Source of the DNA: Spongiibacteraceae bacterium UBA5047
GTDB taxonomy: Bacteria; Pseudomonadota; Gammaproteobacteria; Pseudomonadales; Spongiibacteraceae
NCBI GenBank assembly: GCA_002415025.1
Contig: DIBR01000064.1
Location: 11,184 to 75,183 of the forward strand
Direction of reading: 5' to 3'
Length of the DNA stretch: 64,000 bases
Part shown: positions 17,484 to 25,970 of the stretch, piece by piece
How the letters are laid out: each line of letters starts with the position of its first letter
How positions within the stretch are numbered: position 1 is the stretch's first letter
The notes under the pieces: generated by a model
Told to the model about the DNA's origin: nothing
The model's database searches: none
The model's input: only the letters and a program-made list of their open reading frames with translations
Translations under genes and position numbers: made by a program

Positions 17484-18866
17484 ATGAAAATTACTAATTT
17501 GGTAGCCGAAAAAAGCGCAGCCCTGGTTCCGATGAACCTGCAAATTAAGGCTGGACACCTCGTTTACAAGGCTAAGCGAAAAGCAGGTCTCATCAAAGAG
17601 TTTCCTGATTTTGTAGAAGCCCCAGTGCCTGATGTGGCGACGCTTAAGTTGGAAGATATCGATGTAAGTAATCCATTTCTATTCAAGCAGAATCGTTGGG
17701 AGTCTTACTTCAAGAGATTGCGCGATGAGTGCCCAGTGCATTTTCAAAAAAATAGCCCATTTGGCCCGTTTTGGTCGATTACCCGCTATGAAGACATCGT
17801 TTACGTAGACAAACACCATGACCTGTTTTCTGCAGAACCTTTCATAATTATTGGCCAGACGCCAAAAGAGCTCGCGATGGAAATGTTCATCGCCATGGAT
17901 CCACCCAAGCATGACGTGCAACGACAGGCCGTCCAAGGTGTCGTCGCGCCCAAAAATCTCAAAGAAATGGAAGGGCTAATTCGTAGTCGCACTCAGGATG
18001 TGCTGGATAGCCTACCACTAGACAAACCCTTTGATTGGGTAGAAGACGTTTCTATAGAACTTACTGCTCGGATGCTTGCGACCTTACTCGACTTTCCTTA
18101 TGAGCAGCGTCATAAACTTGTATATTGGTCTGATTTGGCGGGTGGCGGCGCTGAGATGACTGGAGGATCAACTGATTCAGACGAGCTTTTTAAGGGTATC
18201 GCGGATATGGCGAAGGATTTCTCTTCGCTTTGGCGAGACAAGGCCGCGATAACTGCGGCTGGAGAAGAAAGGGGGTTTGACTTAATTAGCCTTCTGCAAA
18301 GTAGTGAAGCAACCAAGGACCTAATTAGTAGGCCAATGGAATTTCTAGGTAACTTGATATTGTTGATTGTCGGCGGAAATGACACAACAAGAAACTCGAT
18401 GTCAGGTGGCATTCTGGCTTTGAATCAGTTTCCCGATGAGTTTGTGAAGTTAAAAAACGATCCAAGTCAAATACCCAATATGGTGTCGGAGATAATTCGT
18501 TGGCAAACGCCCCTGGCCTATATGCGCCGTATTGCGAAAGAGGATGTTGAGCTGGGCGGCCAGATCATCAAGAAAGGCGACAAAGTTGTTATGTGGTACG
18601 CCTCTGGCAATAGGGACGAACGAGCCATTGAAGAGCCTGATCAGTTTAAAATTGATCGAAAGTCGGCGCGCAATCATTTGTCATTTGGTTTCGGTGTTCA
18701 CCGCTGCATGGGAAATCGCCTTGCTGAATTACAGCTCCGTATTCTTTGGGAGGAATTGTTAGCGCGTTTCGATAAAATTGAAGTTATTGGCGAGCCGGAG
18801 CGAGTGCAATCTAATTTTGTAAAAGGCTACTCAAAAATGATGGTTAAGCTAAGCGCGAAACAGTAA
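17484..18866 (+). CDS. Cytochrome P450, CYP153 family
   Basis: 460 residues, strongly like CYP153A alkane terminal hydroxylases. Shared segments include LEDIDVSNPFLF, MFIAMDPPKHDVQRQ, the I-helix GGNDTTRNSMSGG, the ExxR segment SEIIRWQTPL, and HLSFGFGVHRCMGNRLAELQ with heme-ligand Cys408. It has the N-terminal extension usual for the family. CYP153 enzymes hydroxylate medium-chain alkanes, cycloalkanes and some terpenes at the terminal carbon; the substrate here is not known. Ferredoxin and reductase are encoded alongside. Confidence 0.93.
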   Translation: MKITNLVAEKSAALVPMNLQIKAGHLVYKAKRKAGLIKEFPDFVEAPVPDVATLKLEDIDVSNPFLFKQNRWESYFKRLRDECPVHFQKNSPFGPFWSITRYEDIVYVDKHHDLFSAEPFIIIGQTPKELAMEMFIAMDPPKHDVQRQAVQGVVAPKNLKEMEGLIRSRTQDVLDSLPLDKPFDWVEDVSIELTARMLATLLDFPYEQRHKLVYWSDLAGGGAEMTGGSTDSDELFKGIADMAKDFSSLWRDKAAITAAGEERGFDLISLLQSSEATKDLISRPMEFLGNLILLIVGGNDTTRNSMSGGILALNQFPDEFVKLKNDPSQIPNMVSEIIRWQTPLAYMRRIAKEDVELGGQIIKKGDKVVMWYASGNRDERAIEEPDQFKIDRKSARNHLSFGFGVHRCMGNRLAELQLRILWEELLARFDKIEVIGEPERVQSNFVKGYSKMMVKLSAKQ

Positions 18867-18917
18867 TTATTCGTTAGACTATCGAACCGCTTTTTAACGG
18901 CTGTATGAAGGAGCGCC

Positions 18918-19601
18918 ATGATGCCAGATATCGAACCAAATCCGCGGGCATTGGAGCCTGGCTGGTTCATCGATTCCGACAACCCTGATATTCAGCAGTT
19001 TGCAAAGCGGTATGCGGACGACGATGCTGGCGACGTGAATATCGCGATCGCTTTGTATCGGGCAGTCCGAGATAATATTCTTTACGACCCTTACTGCATA
19101 CGACCAGAGCCAGAATTTCTGCGTGCGAGTGCAGTATTGGAGGAGGGTAGAGGGCATTGCGTTGGAAAGGCGGTGCTTTATGCGGCGCTTTTGCGAGCAT
19201 CAAAAATACCATCGCGCATAGGCTTTGCAGACGTTCGAAATCATCTATCTACTCCTAGGCTGCGGAGCCTGATGGGCACTGATGTATTTCACCATCACGG
19301 TTATTCCGAAGTTTGGCTAGATGGCCGCTGGCTCAAGGCCACTCCCGCTTTTAATCTCAGTCTCTGTGAAAAATTCGGGATCAAACCCTTAGACTTCGAT
19401 GGCAAGGAAGATTCTATTTTTCATCCATTTGACACATCTGGTCAACAGCACATGGAGTACATCAAGGATCACGGCCCACACCTTGATTTGCCTTTTGAAG
19501 AAATGATGAGTGTGTATCGTCACAATTACCCCAATATGTTGACCTTAAACTCAGTGCCAGCGGCTGGAAATTTCGAAGAGGAAGCCGGCGAGGCCGAATA
19601 G
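18918..19601 (+). CDS. Transglutaminase-like cysteine protein
   Basis: 227 residues with a transglutaminase-like fold. The candidate nucleophile is Cys81 in GRGHCVGKA, the His is in HHGYSEVWLDGRW (about residue 126), and the third position is in KATPAFN, where Asn145 stands where many relatives have Asp. No signal peptide, so probably cytoplasmic. It lies 51 nt after CYP153 and 93 nt before the ferredoxin reductase, so it is probably in the same transcript. Its role in hydrocarbon oxidation is unknown. Confidence 0.75.
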   Translation: MMPDIEPNPRALEPGWFIDSDNPDIQQFAKRYADDDAGDVNIAIALYRAVRDNILYDPYCIRPEPEFLRASAVLEEGRGHCVGKAVLYAALLRASKIPSRIGFADVRNHLSTPRLRSLMGTDVFHHHGYSEVWLDGRWLKATPAFNLSLCEKFGIKPLDFDGKEDSIFHPFDTSGQQHMEYIKDHGPHLDLPFEEMMSVYRHNYPNMLTLNSVPAAGNFEEEAGEAE

Positions 19602-19694
19602 TAGCCTTAGCGATACTAGGCAGTGTTGGCATGCTACGCCGCCGATTTTATCGAACCCTCCATATCGCTGAAAAATATTTGAAAGGGCGATTTC

Positions 19695-20930
19695 ATGACA
19701 CAAAAATGTATCATTATTGGCGCTAGTCACGGGGCCGCACAGCTGAGCGCCAGCCTGCGTCAGGAAGGCTTCGAAGGCGAGCTACTAGTGATTGGGGATG
19801 AACCGCACTTACCGTACCAGCGGCCGCCGCTGTCCAAAGCGTTCCTTTCCGGAGATAAGGTCGCCGAGGCTCTCTACATTCGTCCTGCTGCTTTTTACGA
19901 AAAGAATAATGTCCTGTTTCGGCAGGCTCGTGTTACCGCTTTGAACCGCGACCTACAGACTCTGACGATTAGGGATTACGACGGTCGAGTCGATGAGCTG
20001 AACTATAGCAAACTCGCACTGTGCACCGGTGCTAGAGTCAGAAAGATCGAAATTCCTGGTAGCGATCTGAGCGGCATACACTATCTTCGTGATATGGCCG
20101 GAGCAGAAGCACTTAAGCGCAGCGTTGTCGCCGGCCGAAACGCGGTCGTCGTAGGTGGCGGGTATATCGGCCTAGAAACTGCTGCGTCGCTAAGAAAGTT
20201 AGGAATGCATGTAACTGTTCTGGAGATGGCGCCAAGAATACTTCAGCGTGTAACCGCACCGGAGGTCTCTGAATTCTATCATCGCGTGCACAGCGAAAAT
20301 GGCGTGTCTATTCACACGGGAGTCTCCGTTGCAGGCTTTTCGGGTAAAGATTGCGTGGAGAGAGTGGTATGCGCGGATGGTAGCGAGTTCCCTGCAGATT
20401 TGGTTGTTGTCGGAGTGGGTGTTTTACCTAATACAGAGCTAGCTGAAGCGGCTGGACTCGCAGTAGATAACGGAATAGTAGTCGATCAGTATTGTTGCAC
20501 AAACGACCCGAACATCTTTGCAGTAGGTGATTGCACAAACCAATTTAACGATTATTACGGTCGCCGTGTCCGCCTAGAATCCGTCCCAAGCGCAACCGCT
20601 CAGGCCAAAACAGCTGCCGCCTCGATCTGCGGGCTTAGGAAAAGTTGTACTAATTTTCCCTGGTTTTGGTCAGATCAGTATGATCTTAAGCTTCAAATTG
20701 CCGGCCTGAGTCAAGGTTATGACAAGGTTGTAGTCCGGGGTGATAGGCATACTAGTCGGAGCTTTTCTGCGTTCTACTTGAAAGAAGGTAAGCTAATTGC
20801 AGCAGATTGCGTCAATCGTCCTCAAGAATTCATGTTGAGTAAAAAGATAATTTCAGAAAAAATCAATATCGACCCTAAAATCCTTGCGGATGATTCTATT
20901 CCTGCAAAAGATTTACTGATGTCTGTCTAG
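19695..20930 (+). CDS. FAD-dependent ferredoxin reductase
   Basis: 411 residues of the putidaredoxin/rubredoxin reductase family. The FAD-binding segment IIGASHGA is at residues 7-14, the NAD-binding motif GGGYIG at 154-159, and the second FAD motif FAVGDC around Asp279. PYQRPPLSKAFLSG is characteristic of this branch. It supplies electrons from NADH to the ferredoxin at 17117 and thence to the P450. It is the last gene of the plus-strand run. Confidence 0.93.
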   Translation: MTQKCIIIGASHGAAQLSASLRQEGFEGELLVIGDEPHLPYQRPPLSKAFLSGDKVAEALYIRPAAFYEKNNVLFRQARVTALNRDLQTLTIRDYDGRVDELNYSKLALCTGARVRKIEIPGSDLSGIHYLRDMAGAEALKRSVVAGRNAVVVGGGYIGLETAASLRKLGMHVTVLEMAPRILQRVTAPEVSEFYHRVHSENGVSIHTGVSVAGFSGKDCVERVVCADGSEFPADLVVVGVGVLPNTELAEAAGLAVDNGIVVDQYCCTNDPNIFAVGDCTNQFNDYYGRRVRLESVPSATAQAKTAAASICGLRKSCTNFPWFWSDQYDLKLQIAGLSQGYDKVVVRGDRHTSRSFSAFYLKEGKLIAADCVNRPQEFMLSKKIISEKINIDPKILADDSIPAKDLLMSV

Positions 20931-21078
20931 CTAAGATAGGGTATGTGCTATTCCACTTGGTATGGCGCGAGGGGCTAGGCGGGCGAAGATATTTAGGATA
21001 CGCAATCTCATAAATGTCACATTTCCTTAATGCCAAAAATAAATATATTGGCTCATTGCTAGGTTGCTGGGGGATTAG

Positions 21079-22095
21079 TTACTCCCTACTTTTTGAGAGG
21101 TACTCCTTCGGTGACATACCATACCACCTCTTGAATGCGCGATTAAAAGAGCTTTGTTCGTTGTATCCAAGCAGCCCGGCAATTTGGGACATGGGCATGC
21201 CTGACTGCGACAGAAGGCTTTTCACCTGCTCTGTGCGAGTTTCTTCCAGAATTTTTTCAAATGTGGTTCCTTCGCACTTTAGTTTTCTATGAAGCGCTCT
21301 TTCATGGAGGCCAAGGTTCTCTGCAACTATGCAGCGTGATAGACGCGCTGTCGGCATTAATTTAATGACTAAATGTCTGACTTTTGAAGCTATATCTGAA
21401 GAGTCTTGCGATATCAAAGTCGAAACGGGATCCAATAGTTTGAGATATTTATTAACTAATTCATGCAGGTCTGGGTTGGCAGTCGTTACTGACTTTTCCA
21501 GCTCAGAACTTCTAACATTTATTGAATTCGACGGTTTCTCGAAATGGACTGGGCAGCCAAAGATCGTCTCGTAGTTATTGGTGCTGCCAATTTGTCGATG
21601 CGTGAACCATATGCTTTCGGCATTGAAATTATTGTCTAATAGTTTTTGAAAAATACTAAATGTTGCGCCTATTGCATGCTCGGTCGACTGGTGTGAACTC
21701 AAGTAATCTACGTTACTTAGATCTAGGCAGACATGGGCAAGTTGGTCGTACCTCAAAAATAGAGCGACTGCCGGTGTGAGGTGGTGCAGAGATTTCGAGA
21801 CCTCCAATATAGCCTGTTTAAGATTTTTTGAAGAAAGCGCAAGAAAAGCCACGGGACCTAGGATTGCTTGATCCTGATTCATCGCCAACGTTAGTCCAAA
21901 ATCAGGTTTCTGCAATTCAGCCGCCGATATCTCTAGCAGAGCCCCAAAATTAGAATATGGAAAAAAAGCATCTATGTTGTCCAAATTATCAGGCGAAATT
22001 TTCGCCCTATCCAGAAATAATTCGGCGTCTCCACCATTCTCTGTGACTAACTTCGTGTAGCCATTCAATATGGTCGATCTTACTAGCGGTAGCAT
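21079..22095 (-). CDS. AraC family regulator (OruR-like)
   Basis: 338 residues. The N-terminal two-thirds match the arabinose-binding-like ligand domain found in OruR/ArgR-type AraC proteins; the C-terminal HTH_18 domain (about 235-335) has the two helix-turn-helix units LSRCIVAENLGLHERALHRK and MSQIAGLLGYNEQSSFNRAF. Regulators of this class, such as Acinetobacter AlkR, often activate alkane or aromatic oxidation genes. It faces the CYP153 gene run tail to tail and is its most likely regulator (inference). Confidence 0.88.
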   Translation of the reverse strand: MLPLVRSTILNGYTKLVTENGGDAELFLDRAKISPDNLDNIDAFFPYSNFGALLEISAAELQKPDFGLTLAMNQDQAILGPVAFLALSSKNLKQAILEVSKSLHHLTPAVALFLRYDQLAHVCLDLSNVDYLSSHQSTEHAIGATFSIFQKLLDNNFNAESIWFTHRQIGSTNNYETIFGCPVHFEKPSNSINVRSSELEKSVTTANPDLHELVNKYLKLLDPVSTLISQDSSDIASKVRHLVIKLMPTARLSRCIVAENLGLHERALHRKLKCEGTTFEKILEETRTEQVKSLLSQSGMPMSQIAGLLGYNEQSSFNRAFKRWYGMSPKEYLSKSRE

Positions 22096-22186
22096 TTATT
22101 ATTAATCCATTAAGCCCGTAAGTAGTTGGATAGCGAATAGCCGAGCGGACAACTCCACCTGCTCTTATGATGACCCGATACCATTG

Positions 22187-22789
22187 CTAAGCTCGTCTCG
22201 TGGAAAGCGGAGTATCAAGCAAGGCCTTAATCAGAGTGATTGAATTGTCAATCATGCTCAGTGGTACTCCGGATTTATATAGCAGCAGAATAGATTGCAC
22301 CTGAAGTGCTATCAAGCTGGCCAGATGCTCACGATCTAGCCGACCTATTTGTATGTCGCGGCCAGACAGCTCGAGAGCTCTATCAACGATATTTTCTAGA
22401 CCAAGAAAGAATTCATTCGCTAGTTTTTGAACCTCAGTATCGCGGTCTGCGATATCGAGAAAAGCATTTGCACCTAATTCAACAGCACGTCCACTGTGAA
22501 GCGCGCCTAGCAACACATCGAGCCAGTTTTGGATGTTAGCGATATAATCATCAGAAGCATCCAGCAATGCGGCCCTAATACTTTCCAAAATATGTACGCT
22601 GTATTCAGAAAGCGCTCGAATGAAAAGTCCGCGCTTGCTACCGAAGGTGGCATAGAAACTTGAGCGGTGTATTTTCATGACCGCCAGTAAGTCGCTGATA
22701 GAAGTTTTCTCGTAGCCATTGCGGTCGAACAAACCCATGGCCAGCGATATGACTTTGTCGGTATCAAACTGCTTTTCAGGTCCTGACAT
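22187..22789 (-). CDS. TetR family repressor
   Basis: 200 residues. The N-terminal HTH reads VISLAMGLFDRNGYEKTSIS then DLLAVMKIHRSSFYATFGSK; the C-terminal ligand domain is a TetR_C-like helical bundle. It is divergent from the P450-MBL-RND operon. Two operator-like palindromes lie in the intergenic region, one overlapping the promoter of that operon, so autoregulation and repression of the pump operon are expected. The inducer is unknown. Confidence 0.92.
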   Translation of the reverse strand: MSGPEKQFDTDKVISLAMGLFDRNGYEKTSISDLLAVMKIHRSSFYATFGSKRGLFIRALSEYSVHILESIRAALLDASDDYIANIQNWLDVLLGALHSGRAVELGANAFLDIADRDTEVQKLANEFFLGLENIVDRALELSGRDIQIGRLDREHLASLIALQVQSILLLYKSGVPLSMIDNSITLIKALLDTPLSTRRA

Positions 22790-22847
22790 GCGGTCCTTCC
22801 GGTGGGCGTAGTAAATGCTCGATCAGAACTTTACTTTAACCCATTTG

Positions 22848-22876
22848 TTGACATCTTGGAACGCTCATTCTAGATT
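22848..22876 (+). promoter_or_regulatory. Sigma70-like promoter of the P450-RND operon
   Basis: A consensus -35 TTGACA (22848-22853), a 17-bp spacer and a -10 TAGATT (22871-22876) point toward the P450 gene at 22953. The first TetR operator-like site lies inside the spacer and overlaps the -10, the layout of a repressed promoter. Confidence 0.75.
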
Positions 22877-22903
22877 GTAGCTTAATCTGGAACGCCCGTT
22901 CCA
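22857..22903. promoter_or_regulatory. Paired TetR operators
   Basis: Two related sites lie 31 bp apart centre to centre: TGGAACGCTCATTCTA (22857-22872) and TGGAACGCCCGTTCCA (22888-22903). The second is a near-perfect palindrome with TGGAACG/CGTTCCA arms. The spacing is three helical turns, so two dimers would bind the same face of DNA. The adjacent divergent tetR is the obvious candidate repressor. Confidence 0.75.
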
Positions 22904-22952
22904 CCACTGCGACTGCTGTGGTTAGTCAGTTGCTCGCAGTTAGATCTTTGAG

Positions 22953-24158
22953 ATGTGTGTTATGAAACCCGACTTACCGATGCTTGATGCTGCCTTTATC
23001 AGCTCCCCTTTCGATCACTGGGCATCTTATCGCGCACATGCACCGCTATTCTTTAGTGCGGAAAATGGTTTTTGGGTGGCGTCCCGCTATGAAGATGTCG
23101 AAGCCCTGTTGCGCAATACCAGTGTATTTTCGTCTGCGAGTGGCCCTGGCGGTGATATCACTAATGAAAACAATCGTTCCCCTCAGGACACGGCAGGATT
23201 CCTACCGCTGCTGCAAAATGATCCACCAGAACACACGCGTCTTCGTAGCTTGATGTCAAGAAGCTTCACATCGCGCCGCATTGCTGCGCTAGAAAAACCA
23301 ATGCATGCAATGGCTGAGAATCTGCTGGAAGGGCTGTTGGCAAAGCTCGAGTGTGATGGCCAAGCCGATTTATATGCTGATTATGCGAGCCCGCTACCAG
23401 TGAATGTGATCGCTACACTCCTAGGTATACCAGAAGCATTCTACGAGCGTCTGGCCTTTTGGAATCAGGCGCTCGGTATGGACAGCAATCCCGATACTAA
23501 GGGCAGTTTGACCAACGAAATGGACGAGGCGCTCGCTGCAGTAATCGCTGAGAAACGGGAAACACCGGGGGATGATTTGATCTCGGCCTTGGTCGCGATT
23601 GCCGATGAAGAGGGGCAGCGGCTACATAGCGATGAGTTGCTAGGCTTTTGCAAGCTGTTATGGATTGCGGGTAACGAGACGACGACCAATCTGATTTGTA
23701 ATGCCGCGCTATTTTTGCAATCTCACCCTGAGATATTGCAGCAACTGCGGGATGACAAAAGCCTGATCGAAGCGTTTGTCGAAGAAGCCTTGCGCTTGGA
23801 GGGGCCGGTCAACGGCTTGTTCCGGCGCGTAGCTCACGATTATAACTACAAAGGATGCGAACTTAAGGCGGGTGACAATGTGTGGTTGCTTTTTGGCTCC
23901 GCCAACAGGGATGAATCGATTTTCCCCGATGCTGCCGAATTCAAACTCGCACGCAAAGAGGCGCAACATCTCGCCTTGGGCAAGGGCATTCACTTTTGTA
24001 TGGGTGCGCCACTGGCACGAATGGAGGCACGAGTTGCCTTCGAGCATTTAGTGGATGTTATGCATCGCTTCAAGATTGATGATGAAGGTGGAAAACGCAT
24101 TCCAATCGCGATATTGAGAGGCTGGCTGTCACTGCCGGTGGTGCCGGTTACTGAATGA
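22953..24158 (+). CDS. Cytochrome P450 (second)
   Basis: 401 residues, a bacterial class I P450 of a different family from CYP153. The I-helix motif is AGNETTTN (Glu where Asp is more common), the ExxR segment is EEALRLEGP, and the heme loop is LGKGIHFCMGAPLARME with Cys349; the usual first Phe of the heme motif is Leu. It may borrow the ferredoxin and reductase of the CYP153 cluster. It overlaps the next gene by 4 nt (ATGA). Substrate unknown. Confidence 0.92.
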   Translation: MCVMKPDLPMLDAAFISSPFDHWASYRAHAPLFFSAENGFWVASRYEDVEALLRNTSVFSSASGPGGDITNENNRSPQDTAGFLPLLQNDPPEHTRLRSLMSRSFTSRRIAALEKPMHAMAENLLEGLLAKLECDGQADLYADYASPLPVNVIATLLGIPEAFYERLAFWNQALGMDSNPDTKGSLTNEMDEALAAVIAEKRETPGDDLISALVAIADEEGQRLHSDELLGFCKLLWIAGNETTTNLICNAALFLQSHPEILQQLRDDKSLIEAFVEEALRLEGPVNGLFRRVAHDYNYKGCELKAGDNVWLLFGSANRDESIFPDAAEFKLARKEAQHLALGKGIHFCMGAPLARMEARVAFEHLVDVMHRFKIDDEGGKRIPIAILRGWLSLPVVPVTE

Positions 24159-24886
24159 TAATCCATCAAGTTAAAACAAGGCTCTCCAATAGCTATGTGG
24201 TCGCTTACCCTGAAAAATTGCTGGTGCTTGATGTCGCGGTGAAGTGTCACGCGTATGTTTTAGGCTATGTAGAAAGTGTTTTGGAGCGCTCAATAAGTGA
24301 AATCGAACTCGTGACTTGCACTCACGACGATCCGGATCACATCGGTGGCATTGCTGCGCTAGCTGCTGCAAGTGGTGCAAATGTGGCGATTCCACTCGCG
24401 GCCGGTAAGTTCTTGAGAAAAGTTCTCGGCGACCCATTCGGGCCGATATTTCGTTTTGGCTCGTCCTTTCGGGAAGCTTTTCGCGCACGCGCCTGGCAAA
24501 TGTACCTGAGTCCCCAGCGAACTCGGCAGGCACAAGAACAGCCTCGCTGGGAGGGGCATGTTGGCAGAGTCGCGGTGTTCCCCGAAAATGCTCTACGCCT
24601 GAAGCATGGCAACAAGCTGCCTGGATTCGATGATTGGTCAGTTGTTCACACGCCGGGACATACGTGGGACTCAATCTGCTTTTGGCATGCCGAAAGTGGC
24701 AGTCTAGTGACTGGAGATACCTTGCTTGGTAGTGGCGAGAATGCGGTACTGCCGGCTATTTATGCTAACCCCTTTCAAACTCGGCGTAGCCTCAGGCGAA
24801 TTAATGCTCTCGGTGTTAATAAGTTGTATCCGGGACACGGCAGTATCATTACTACTCATCCAACAGGTCAACTTAATGTCAGATAG
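24155..24886 (+). CDS. Metallo-beta-lactamase fold hydrolase
   Basis: 243 residues. The metal-binding motif reads THDDPDHIGG, with Asp in place of the second His of HxHxDH; further metal ligands are in HTPGHTWDS, TGDTLLG and YPGHGS. The fold is found in glyoxalase II, lactonases and RNases, and the target here cannot be named; hydrolysis of an ester or lactone product of the P450 would fit. It is translationally coupled to the P450 upstream and overlaps the adaptor gene by 11 nt. Confidence 0.82.
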   Translation: MIIHQVKTRLSNSYVVAYPEKLLVLDVAVKCHAYVLGYVESVLERSISEIELVTCTHDDPDHIGGIAALAAASGANVAIPLAAGKFLRKVLGDPFGPIFRFGSSFREAFRARAWQMYLSPQRTRQAQEQPRWEGHVGRVAVFPENALRLKHGNKLPGFDDWSVVHTPGHTWDSICFWHAESGSLVTGDTLLGSGENAVLPAIYANPFQTRRSLRRINALGVNKLYPGHGSIITTHPTGQLNVR

Positions 24887-25970
24887 CGCGCGAGCTGCAA
24901 TTAAAAGAACAGGGCAACAGCTGCTTCAATGCGTATTGTTAAGCGCATCACTATGTTCCTTCAGTCTGGCGGCAGCACCAGATAACACTACAGCAGTGAG
25001 TATCACCACGCCTGAGCGCCAAACCTTACGTCAAACTGCCAAAGCCTTGGGAGTGATAGAAACCGAGGATTCACCTTCGATCGCGGCGGAAATTTCGGGT
25101 CGCATCGTTAAGATCACTGCCGATGAAGGCGCGAAAGTGGCGCGTGGTGATGTACTGGTTGAATTAGATGACAGGCAGCAACAATTAGAACTTGCTGCGT
25201 CGGAGGCTCAGTTGCGTCGGTTACAGGTACTGACTGACAATCAAGCGCGCAAGTATGGCCGACTTCAGACGCTCGCCAAAAGCCAATCTGTCTCAAATGA
25301 AACTCTGCAGGACACTGCAGCACAATTGCGAGCCTATGAAACAGAAGTAGATTTAGCGACACAACAACTTGCACTATCGCGCTTGCAATTGACGCGGACA
25401 AAAATTCTTTCACCGCTGGATGCCCAAGTGTCAGCTCGGCATCGAAGTGTTGGTGATTACGTCAACCCAGGTACCGCGTTGCTAGACCTTGTAGCAACTG
25501 ACCGACTCCGGGCGCGTTTGTACCTACCCGAACGTCACGCGGCATTAGTCAAACAGGGGCAGCCTGTCGAGCTTTTCAGTCCGGCCTCACAGCAACGGAT
25601 TCAGGGTGCTGTGATCAGCACCAACCCCACAGTCGCGGGCGCCAGTCGAGTGGTTGCTGTGTTAGTCGGGTTTTCAAATAGCGCCGGCTGGATGCCCGGC
25701 GCTAGTGTGGATGCCACTATTGTCCTCGACGAGCGTAGCAATGCCTTTGTCATTCCGAAACTTTCGATTACCACTCGACACGGTGTTCAGATCGCCTTCG
25801 TGGAGGAGGGGGGCGTTGCGATGGAGCGGCAAATAGATACTGGCTGGAGGGAAGGTCAGTGGGTGGAAGTACTGTCAGGCCTTGACGAAAAGGATCGCGT
25901 CATCGTTGATGGAACCTACCAGATAACGGATAAATCGTCGGTCACTGTTGTGGGCGGCAAAGCACCTTGA
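24876..25970 (+). CDS. RND efflux periplasmic adaptor
   Basis: 364 residues from the ATG at 24876; the frame is open further upstream, but that part overlaps the MBL gene. A signal peptide (about 8-33, ending SLAAA) is followed by an HlyD/MFP fold: lipoyl halves around AEISGRIVKITADEGAKVARGD (shown here in part: GRIVKITADEGAKV), an alpha-hairpin, and the beta-barrel with KILSPLDAQVSARH. It would connect the RND pump to an outer membrane channel. No outer membrane factor is encoded nearby, so a TolC-like protein from elsewhere would be used. Confidence 0.9.
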   Translation: MSDSARAAIKRTGQQLLQCVLLSASLCSFSLAAAPDNTTAVSITTPERQTLRQTAKALGVIETEDSPSIAAEISGRIVKITADEGAKVARGDVLVELDDRQQQLELAASEAQLRRLQVLTDNQARKYGRLQTLAKSQSVSNETLQDTAAQLRAYETEVDLATQQLALSRLQLTRTKILSPLDAQVSARHRSVGDYVNPGTALLDLVATDRLRARLYLPERHAALVKQGQPVELFSPASQQRIQGAVISTNPTVAGASRVVAVLVGFSNSAGWMPGASVDATIVLDERSNAFVIPKLSITTRHGVQIAFVEEGGVAMERQIDTGWREGQWVEVLSGLDEKDRVIVDGTYQITDKSSVTVVGGKAP

